This document shows, one piece after another, positions 10,778-17,219 of a stretch of 64,000 nt of DNA. Source of the DNA: Rheinheimera sp. (GTDB lineage Bacteria > Pseudomonadota > Gammaproteobacteria > Enterobacterales > Alteromonadaceae); contig NZ_JAUYGV010000006.1 in NCBI RefSeq assembly GCF_030690345.1, forward strand, positions 806,001-870,000, read 5' to 3'. Below the pieces are notes generated by a model. It was given only the letters and a program-made list of their open reading frames with translations, was not told the origin of the DNA and ran no database searches. Both the position numbers and the translations under genes were made by a program. Numbering within the stretch: the first letter of the stretch is position 1; the number at the start of each line of letters is the position of its first letter.

Positions 10778-11470
10778 CTAAATAGCTCTGATGCGCAGAT
10801 CCAGCTCCTGGTAATACAGCCGGGTCAGGCCTTCATAGCCGGAGTCTGTGCCGATAAATACCCAGATAGTACCATCAGCATTGCTGGTAAAGTGCAGCGG
10901 TGTGGCGCTGCTATCGGTCACGGCTTTGCTGGCAAATTTTTGGCCATCACAGCCTATATCCGCTGCGGCAATATTGCCGATCACGCGGCCCTGGGTGCCG
11001 TCCTGGCTTTGGTTGCCTTTATCGGCATTTAAGTAGTAACCGGCTTGTTTTGGCTCTGCGGCGGCGTAGCCAAACTTTAAGTAAACCGACTCACCAGGCG
11101 CACCGCCGATACCAACGCAATCTGTGCCGGCATCAGTTAAAAAGCGCACTGAAACCGACAGCTGGTAGCGGGTGGAGGGTTCCAGCCCGGTTATTTGTTT
11201 TTTGATGTACATAAACAAATCGTCGCTGCGGTTCATGCCGGCCAGATAAAAGCCTGTGCCGGAAAAGCCTGTTGGCAGTGGGCGGATACCGCTTTCAAGT
11301 TCAAAAATATCAGCGTTGTCGACGGGGTAATCAGAAAACCCCGGCTGCCACTGCTGAGCGCCATCGCGAAAATCATAATAGTGTGCCGGCAAGGTGCCGT
11401 ATTCAATATCACAGCCGCTTAGCAGCAACAGGCTGCCAGCGAGCAGGGGTAGGGCGCTAATATTCATCAT
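10778..11470 (-). CDS. Putative lipoprotein, hypothetical
   Basis: 230 residues. Lipoprotein signal MMNISALPLLAGSLLLLSGC with lipobox LSGC, then a likely beta-sandwich carbohydrate-binding-like domain (FYLAGMNRSDDLFMYIKKQI, then TRYQLSVSVRF, a C-V-G-I-G-G-A-P-G-E-S segment, and a C-terminal beta-rich part). The pattern of description of strong drop in solvent-exposed Cys (three in the mature part) suggests one disulfide. GAGGAA precedes the ATG pair. I do not recognise a named family. It is transcribed toward the hydrolase gene, 159 bp apart. Confidence 0.65.
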   Translation of the reverse strand: MMNISALPLLAGSLLLLSGCDIEYGTLPAHYYDFRDGAQQWQPGFSDYPVDNADIFELESGIRPLPTGFSGTGFYLAGMNRSDDLFMYIKKQITGLEPSTRYQLSVSVRFLTDAGTDCVGIGGAPGESVYLKFGYAAAEPKQAGYYLNADKGNQSQDGTQGRVIGNIAAADIGCDGQKFASKAVTDSSATPLHFTSNADGTIWVFIGTDSGYEGLTRLYYQELDLRIRAI

Positions 11471-11649
11471 GCTATTCCTCAGCTATGGAGTAGCCTGGAT
11501 GTTAGCGCGCCGCAAAGCTGCGAAGTGTAATTGATTGCAACCAAATTGCAGTTAAGTGTTAAGTGCTATCAGCTTTGGCTAAGGTAATGCTGTTGTTTAG
11601 CGGAGGCATTCGCCGGTTCGCGCGCCCGGCGCTTTGCTTTGGGTTGTGT

Positions 11650-11871
11650 TTAACTGTGGCGGCGGCTGCGGTTGTCGCGCACCAGCCACCATACCAGGTA
11701 GCCAAGGATAAGGTACGGCAATACGCTGAACAGCAGCGATATGCCAATGCCAAACAGGGTAGCTGCCACGCCAACCGCAATACCAAAGGCTGTTGCCATT
11801 AAGCCGATTAAGGTTGGAAAGCAGTAAATACCTAAGGCAACTAACAAGATAATGACGATGGTTCTGTTCAT
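11650..11871 (-). CDS. Small membrane protein
   Basis: 73 residues: two to three hydrophobic segments (about 5-22, 25-45, 47-63) with a basic tail (VRDNRSRRHS), so an inner-membrane protein. AAGGA lies 7 bp before the ATG, which favours this strand over the overlapping Ala/Arg-rich open frame on the plus strand. A perfect FNR-type box lies 72 bp upstream of the start codon. Function unknown. Confidence 0.65.
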   Translation of the reverse strand: MNRTIVIILLVALGIYCFPTLIGLMATAFGIAVGVAATLFGIGISLLFSVLPYLILGYLVWWLVRDNRSRRHS

Positions 11872-11943
11872 GTGCTAATCCTTTTAATGTTAAGCATGGC
11901 GTATTTCTACACTAGTTATTCATACACTGTGCCAAAATTTAAA

Positions 11944-11957
11944 TTGATATAAATCAA
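11944..11957. promoter_or_regulatory. FNR/ANR-type box
   Basis: TTGATATAAATCAA is a perfect match to TTGAT-N4-ATCAA, and the symmetry extends to AATT on both sides. For the minus-strand gene at 11650-11871 its centre lies about 29 bp from a possible -10 (TATGAA, minus strand of 11919-11924), close to the class II activator geometry. It could also serve the plus-strand gene starting at 12170, but the distance there is over 200 bp. Confidence 0.6.
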
Positions 11958-12169
11958 TTGGTTGAATTTAACCTTCGTTGTGTCACTAAACGAAAAATAA
12001 ATATCCTGGTAAATTTGACCATTAGTTCGTCAGAACAGGTAACTGCGCGCATGGCTTTATCGGGGGCATTGGCCAGCTCGAATGCAGTTGTGGATAACGC
12101 TAAATAACGCATGCCAAGCGCTGCGCTACAGACTACAATTTGACGAGGCCCCCGACAGGAGTTGTGGCT

Positions 12170-12958
12170 ATGGACAGTAGCACTGCTTATCGACATCGCA
12201 GGCAGCGCTGGATTATCCGGCACAGTTATTTTTTGCTAACCGGCTTGTTGCTGATGTTGTTTCAGTTGCATGCCCAGGTTCTGCGTGTGGTTGCGTCAGC
12301 CGAGGACTACCCACCGTTTTATTATCAGCAGGGCGAGACATTAAGCGGTTTTTCTGTTGAAGTATTACAGGCTGTAGCAACAGAGTTGCAACTGACACTA
12401 CACTGGCAGCGTTTGCCCTGGAACCGAATGATGCAACATGTCGCCAGTGGTAAGGCCGACGTGATAAGCGTTTTTTATAAAAATCCGGCCAGAGCGTCAC
12501 AATTCTACTTTAGTAACGAAAGCTATTATCGCGAGCCGCTGGTATTGCTATGCGCCCAACCTTGTCCGGTGCAGTATGATGGCCGGTTATCAAGCTTAGA
12601 GCAGCAAACCATCGCGGTAGTGCGCGGCTACTTCTACAGTATGGCGCTGGAGCAACTGCAGTTTAACAGGGCCGAAGTAGTAGATTCAGATACCATGCTA
12701 TTTAAACAACTGCTAAACGGCCGCCTGCAGCTGGGTATTGCTTCGCTGGTCGTGGCGCAGCATACGCTGAAAACCGAGCTGGAAAACAACAAAATACAGG
12801 TGTTATATCCGGCGCTGGATTATGGCGAGATCTTTTTTGCTTTTAGCAAACAAAGCACCGTAACGCCGGCTTTTGTGGCCAAATTTGATCAAGCACTGCA
12901 GCACTATAAAGCATCGGCGGCATATGCAGCCTTATTGCAACGTTACCGACTGGATTAA
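12170..12958 (+). CDS. Periplasmic solute-binding protein, family 3 type
   Basis: 262 residues. An N-terminal hydrophobic signal (LLTGLLLMLFQLHAQ) is followed by LRVVASAEDYPPFYY, GFSVEVLQAVATEL and ADVISVFYKNPARASQF, the typical pattern of amino-acid-type SBP_bac_3 proteins. CAGGAG lies 8 bp before the ATG at 12170, which decides the start. No permease or ATPase gene is adjacent, and stand-alone members of this group are common in Alteromonadales, so its partner and ligand are unknown. It may be a sensor-like or orphan binding protein rather than an ABC importer component. Confidence 0.8.
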   Translation: MDSSTAYRHRRQRWIIRHSYFLLTGLLLMLFQLHAQVLRVVASAEDYPPFYYQQGETLSGFSVEVLQAVATELQLTLHWQRLPWNRMMQHVASGKADVISVFYKNPARASQFYFSNESYYREPLVLLCAQPCPVQYDGRLSSLEQQTIAVVRGYFYSMALEQLQFNRAEVVDSDTMLFKQLLNGRLQLGIASLVVAQHTLKTELENNKIQVLYPALDYGEIFFAFSKQSTVTPAFVAKFDQALQHYKASAAYAALLQRYRLD

Positions 12959-13087
12959 CTTCAGATCGCGATAATTGCTGCCGGATGAAAATTACTCCTG
13001 CTCTGCCGTTTTTAATTAGCACTTGCTGCGCGTTTAAACGTTTTCTCTTTTTGTTACGACTAACAGGTTTTAACAGAGAGAATAATA

Positions 13088-14470
13088 ATGAAAAACCGCC
13101 TGCTAACCCTCACGTTATGCCTGCTCCTGACTTGCTTATCCAAATTTACTGCGGCAGAGGTTTTAAAACCAGATAGCCTTATTGCCCCGGAAGTCGCAAT
13201 AGAAGACATAGATAAATGGCTGCAGTTTATTGAGTCAACCCATCCGGATTTGGCGTACACAGTTAAAAATCCGGCTTCGTTTTATCAAGACGTGGACAGG
13301 TTGAAATCCGGGCTGAATAAACCAATAACGCGAAGAGCGTTCTGGCTTGAATTAATGAAATTCAACAGCCGGTTTAATGATGGCCACCTGTCTGTTACGC
13401 CAAATTCCCTGGACGCGCTTGTTCGCCAAAGCATAGATGAAGGTGAAAGGGTGCTGCCTTTTCAATTTAAGATAAAAGACAACGCGCTTGTAGTGCTGTC
13501 CAGCCTCAATGGAGATGAGAGCAAACTAAAAGGCTATCAGGTGCTTAGCATAAATAGTGTGCCGGTAGCGTCAATTATGCCAGCCTTGTTACAGCTTACT
13601 CATGGCGATAGTGACACACACCGGGAAGCCATTTTATCTACCCGATTCTCAATCTATTACTGGTTGTTGTATGGCTTTGCAGATAAGTTTGTCTTAGATC
13701 TTAAGAAGGATATTTATTTAAAAGATGTTTCCATTGATGTGTCTGAACAAAAAAGTACAGATTTGTTACTGCCGGACAAGAGCTTTGCGGGCAACTTTAC
13801 CGCCACTGTTCTGGATGACGATGCGGTACTGAAAATTAAGTCGTTTCGAAATTACGAAGAAAAAGAACAGTTTAAAGCTTTTTTTGATAGTTTCTTCACG
13901 TCAATTGCCGAAAAGAAAATCCGCCGTTTATACATCGATATCAGAGGAAATGGCGGCGGAGATGACACCTGGAAGCAGGCCATAATGCCCTATATAGCAA
14001 GTAAACCGTGGCGCTCAGGCTCAACGTATAAAGTAAAAATACTCAGTGGTCAGGGCAATGAAAAGCATGCTGTTGGTGATGTGGTAAACGGTGAAGTTGA
14101 AAGTTTTGAGAAGGTTAACAACGACTTGCCAAATAAGTTTAGGGGCGAGGTGGTTATCCTGGTCGATGGCTTTAGTTACTCTTCCGCCATATTGTTTATT
14201 AACGTAGTGCAGGATTTTTGCTTTGGCTCAGTAGCGGGAGACGCTATTGGTGGCAAGGTGGGACAAACCGGCGGCACGCAGCAGCTTATATTAAACAGCT
14301 CAGGGCTAAAGGCAATTAGTCCCAGATTTATTCTTAACAAGCCTAAAGGCGGTAACGGTCTGGACTTAGTAAATATTGATTTACCAGTCAACTATGACAT
14401 AACAGAACCTGAAGAGTTAATTACCCAACTCAGAGAAATGGACGTCGCCGGGTTTTGTAACCAGCTATAG
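13088..14470 (+). CDS. Exported S41-family peptidase homologue
   Basis: 460 residues with a signal peptide (1-23, ending TAA). The C-terminal half has the S41 tail-specific protease core: LYIDIRGNGGG (281-291), VVILVDGFSYSSAILF (355-370) with the presumed nucleophile Ser among 363-366, and a GGKVGQTGG loop. No PDZ domain is evident, which places it nearer the C-terminal-processing-protease-like exported S41 proteins than to Prc/CtpA. AGAGAG precedes the ATG. It stands alone, followed by a long hairpin. Substrate unknown. Confidence 0.8.
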   Translation: MKNRLLTLTLCLLLTCLSKFTAAEVLKPDSLIAPEVAIEDIDKWLQFIESTHPDLAYTVKNPASFYQDVDRLKSGLNKPITRRAFWLELMKFNSRFNDGHLSVTPNSLDALVRQSIDEGERVLPFQFKIKDNALVVLSSLNGDESKLKGYQVLSINSVPVASIMPALLQLTHGDSDTHREAILSTRFSIYYWLLYGFADKFVLDLKKDIYLKDVSIDVSEQKSTDLLLPDKSFAGNFTATVLDDDAVLKIKSFRNYEEKEQFKAFFDSFFTSIAEKKIRRLYIDIRGNGGGDDTWKQAIMPYIASKPWRSGSTYKVKILSGQGNEKHAVGDVVNGEVESFEKVNNDLPNKFRGEVVILVDGFSYSSAILFINVVQDFCFGSVAGDAIGGKVGQTGGTQQLILNSSGLKAISPRFILNKPKGGNGLDLVNIDLPVNYDITEPEELITQLREMDVAGFCNQL

Positions 14471-14478
14471 AAAGTGAG

Positions 14479-14514
14479 CTGCAAGGTCAGGTCTGATTTT
14501 TACCTGACCTTGCA
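14479..14514 (+). terminator. Long perfect hairpin after the S41 gene
   Basis: CTGCAAGGTCAGGT (14479-14492) pairs perfectly with ACCTGACCTTGCAG (14502-14514 plus the preceding base) around a T-rich 9-nt loop, starting 9 bp after the stop codon. No U-run follows, so termination may depend on Rho or it may protect the 3' end. Confidence 0.6.
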
Positions 14515-14610
14515 GGTACAACACTCAGCAATGTCCACCTGAGTGTATCGGGCGTAACAACTAACAGCAGTTTTGCGGATTAGGGCAGGCGATCGCCTTG
14601 CCCTTGCGCT

Positions 14611-14883
14611 TTAATATTCCCACCAGCAGTCTTGCCACCAGTCTAAAAATTCAGCAAAGTCGATATAGCCGTTATTGTTGGTGTCGATAAGCTTAAAGCC
14701 TTCTTCAACATGACTGGCTTTGGTTTTCGGTGCCAGCGCAGTAAGCAGTTCAATAAACTCGGGTAAATCAATCCGGCCATTGCCGTCGCGGTCAAAAAAA
14801 TCGAAGTTGTTTTTTATTTCTGCAATTTGTTGTTCAGACAAATTTTCTTTATTCACAGGTCTTGCCTTGTTTGTTAATGACAT
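14611..14883 (-). CDS. EF-hand calcium-binding protein
   Basis: 90 residues with two canonical EF-hand loops: DRDGNGRIDLPE (31-42) and DTNNNGYIDFAE (67-78), each with Asp/Asn at positions 1, 3, 5 and Glu at 12. There is no signal peptide, so it is a cytoplasmic calmodulin-like protein. The C-terminus is Trp-rich (LDWWQDCWWEY). It is the kind of small EF-hand protein found scattered in marine gammaproteobacteria; the target is unknown. It is convergent with the S41 gene. Confidence 0.88.
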   Translation of the reverse strand: MSLTNKARPVNKENLSEQQIAEIKNNFDFFDRDGNGRIDLPEFIELLTALAPKTKASHVEEGFKLIDTNNNGYIDFAEFLDWWQDCWWEY

Positions 14884-14959
14884 AGCGCTTCAGTGTACTG
14901 CGCCGGGAAATGCCTGTCTATGTTACACGCCGACTGTTGCTACGCTGAAAATGCTCCTG

Positions 14960-15877
14960 CTATTCAACAGTACTGCCGCCTGCTGTCATTTTTTCAACCA
15001 GATAATCGACAAAGACGCGGATCCTGGCAGGGATATTTTTGCCGCCGATAAACACCGCGTGAATGGCTTCACGGTCTTGCGGGTTATAGTCTTCCAGCAG
15101 TGCAACCAGCTGGCCGCTTGCCAGTGCCTGCTGTACGTGGAAACGGCCAACCCGGGTAATACCCATACCCTGCTGCGCCAGTTCCACCAGGGTTTCACCA
15201 TTGTTGGCGATAATATTGCCGCTGACGGCCAGCATAAAGTCGTGGCCATTTTCTCTGAATGGCCAGCCGGGTTCTAAGCGGCGGAAACTGAAATCCAGGC
15301 AGTTGTGCCGGGCTAAATCGGCCGGCGTTTGCGGTACACCGGCTTTGGCCAGATACTCCGGCGAAGCCAGTATCACGCGACCGGTGTCACCGAGGCGGCG
15401 GGCATGCAGGCCGCTATCGGGTAGCTGACCGAAGCGGATAGCCACATCGACCTGGCCGGAGGCGACATCTCTGACCTGGTCGGATACATCAATTTCCAGT
15501 GTAATATCGGGATAGCGCTGCAAAAACTCTTTTAGCAGCGGCACTATCGTCAGCCGGCTGTGCGCGGTGGCAGTGGTTACTTTTATATTGCCGCTGGGGC
15601 TGCCGCGGTTGGCAATGGTCAGCTCGGTATCATCTAAATCTTTTAAAATACGCCGCGCCGCTAACGCATAAGACTCGCCTTCGGCTGTTAGTCGCAGGCT
15701 GCGGGTGCTGCGCACGATAAGCCGCACACCGAGGCGCTTTTCCAGCCGGGTCATCATACGGCTGACCGCCGATGGTGTTAGCGCCAGTTCACGCGCTGCT
15801 GCACTTAAACTGCCGGTACAGGCGACGGATAAAAAGGTGGCCATTTCGGCGGCTCTGTCAGTTTTTGTGATGCTCAT
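14960..15877 (-). CDS. LysR-family transcriptional regulator
   Basis: 305 residues from the ATG at 15877 (AGGT 7 bp upstream; the in-frame ATG at 15907 has no ribosome site). N-terminal winged helix-turn-helix (MATFLSVACTGSLSAAARELALTPSAVSRMMTRLE), then the periplasmic-binding-like effector domain (NIKVTTATAHSRLTIVPLLKEF). It belongs to the DmlR/YafC-like branch and is divergent from the MFS efflux gene at 16006, the usual arrangement of a regulator with its target. An inverted repeat at 15898-15915 lies just upstream of its start. Confidence 0.92.
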   Translation of the reverse strand: MSITKTDRAAEMATFLSVACTGSLSAAARELALTPSAVSRMMTRLEKRLGVRLIVRSTRSLRLTAEGESYALAARRILKDLDDTELTIANRGSPSGNIKVTTATAHSRLTIVPLLKEFLQRYPDITLEIDVSDQVRDVASGQVDVAIRFGQLPDSGLHARRLGDTGRVILASPEYLAKAGVPQTPADLARHNCLDFSFRRLEPGWPFRENGHDFMLAVSGNIIANNGETLVELAQQGMGITRVGRFHVQQALASGQLVALLEDYNPQDREAIHAVFIGGKNIPARIRVFVDYLVEKMTAGGSTVE

Positions 15878-15897
15878 TTGTAACCTGCTTATTGTTG

Positions 15898-15915
15898 ATT
15901 CACTCATTTGTGAAT
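15898..15915. promoter_or_regulatory. Inverted repeat in the lysR-MFS divergent region
   Basis: ATTCAC-TCATTT-GTGAAT, a 6+6 palindrome 20 bp upstream of the chosen LysR-type start codon and about 90 bp from the MFS start. It is a plausible binding site for the LysR regulator, inferred from symmetry and position only. Confidence 0.4.
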
Positions 15916-16005
15916 TGAGCGCAAAGCTGAATGTATCGCCAGCTGGTTTTTCTGCGCTTTAAGGTTGCGTATATTCTGCGTCATCACAAATTAACGAGAC
16001 TTGAT

Positions 16006-17181
16006 ATGAAAATCAATATTCCTTTGCTCGCGCTGGCGCTGGGTGCCTTTGGTATTGGCGTAACAGAGTTTTCTCCTATGGGCATGCTACCGATTATTGC
16101 CGGCGATCTGGGGGTATCTATTCCGACGGCCGGTATGCTGATCAGTGCCTATGCTTTTGGTGTGCTGCTTGGCGCACCGCTGATGACGCTGGTGTTTGCC
16201 AATATGGCCAGGCGTAACCTGCTGCTGTTATCGATGGCTATTTTTACGCTGGGTAATCTGATCTCTGCGCTGGCAGACAGCTATAACGTGCTGTTACTTG
16301 GGCGGATCATTACCTCATTTAACCATGGCGCCTTTTTTGGTGTCGGCGCTATAGTAGCGATGAACGTGGTGCCGCCGGAAAAGCGTGCCGGTGCGGTGGC
16401 GGCGATGTTTTCCGGCCTGACCATTGCCACCATCGGCGGTGTGCCGCTGGCTGCTTATATTGGTGAAGTAATTGGCTGGCGCCCGGCGTTTTTTGGCATG
16501 GCTGTTATCGGGCTTATTACTATGGCGGCGCTGCGGTTGTCGTTACCAGCGATGGTGAACGAACAAAAAGCCAATGTCCGCAATGAGCTTAGGGTGCTGG
16601 GCAAAAAGCCGGTACTGGTGGCGCTGCTGTTAACTGTTGTCAGCTCCAGCGCTATGTTCACGGTATTTACTTACATAGTGCCCATTTTGCAGGATGAAAC
16701 CCAAGCCTCTACCATGTTTGTCACTGCGATGCTGGTGCTATATGGCGTTGGCCTGGCGGTAGGCAATGTGCTTGGTGGCCGTTTTGCCGACCGCTCAATG
16801 GATTTAACGCTGATTGCGTCGTTAATTGCGGTGATGTTGTTGCTGGTGATGCTGGCGTTGGTGATATCGTCGCCGCTACTGGTGGCGCCGCTGATCTTGC
16901 TGTGGGGTATTGCCAGTTTTGCCCTGGTGCCGCCGCTGCAAGCGATGGTAGTGCAGGAAGCCGCAGAAGCGCCAAGCCTGGCGTCGGCGATGAATATAGG
17001 CGCGTTTAACCTGGGTAATGCGTTAGGTGCTATGTTGGGTGCGCTGATGATTAGCGCCGGCTTTGGCCTGAACGCTGTGCCGCTGGCCGGTGCGGCCACT
17101 GCTGCGGTGGGGTTGGCCATGGTGTTGTGGTTCCGCCGCAACCGCTCAGCAAACGCGAACACAACAACGGCTAACGCCTGA
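16006..17181 (+). CDS. MFS efflux transporter, AraJ-like (DHA1 group)
   Basis: 391 residues with about 12 membrane segments; the start NIPLLALALGAFGIGVTEF and SPMGMLPIIA is typical of AraJ/YdhP-like sugar or drug efflux permeases of the DHA1 group. I took the ATG at 16006, because the earlier in-frame start at 15931 adds a hydrophilic stretch without the family pattern. It is divergent from a LysR-type regulator that probably controls it. The exported compound is unknown. Confidence 0.88.
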   Translation: MKINIPLLALALGAFGIGVTEFSPMGMLPIIAGDLGVSIPTAGMLISAYAFGVLLGAPLMTLVFANMARRNLLLLSMAIFTLGNLISALADSYNVLLLGRIITSFNHGAFFGVGAIVAMNVVPPEKRAGAVAAMFSGLTIATIGGVPLAAYIGEVIGWRPAFFGMAVIGLITMAALRLSLPAMVNEQKANVRNELRVLGKKPVLVALLLTVVSSSAMFTVFTYIVPILQDETQASTMFVTAMLVLYGVGLAVGNVLGGRFADRSMDLTLIASLIAVMLLLVMLALVISSPLLVAPLILLWGIASFALVPPLQAMVVQEAAEAPSLASAMNIGAFNLGNALGAMLGALMISAGFGLNAVPLAGAATAAVGLAMVLWFRRNRSANANTTTANA

Positions 17182-17187
17182 GGTAAA

Positions 17188-17213
17188 GCCCGGTGCTGTT
17201 TTTGACACCGGGC
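17188..17213. terminator. Hairpin between convergent MFS and diheme lipoprotein genes
   Basis: GCCCGGTG (17188-17195) and CACCGGGC (17206-17213) form an 8-bp GC-rich stem with a 10-nt loop containing TTTTT, in the 38-bp gap between two convergent genes. It may terminate both directions. Confidence 0.55.
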
Positions 17214-17219
17214 CTGATG

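Noticed and set aside
11563..11802. Plus-strand open frame overlapping the 73-residue membrane protein
   Set aside because: Ala/Arg-rich without structure and no ribosome site, while the minus-strand frame has AAGGA at good spacing and a clear membrane pattern.
12985..13176. 63-codon plus-strand frame before the S41 gene
   Set aside because: Overlaps the S41 signal peptide in another frame and has no family pattern.
14720..15277. Plus-strand frame across the EF-hand and LysR genes
   Set aside because: Opposes two well-supported genes, and its sequence has no domain pattern.
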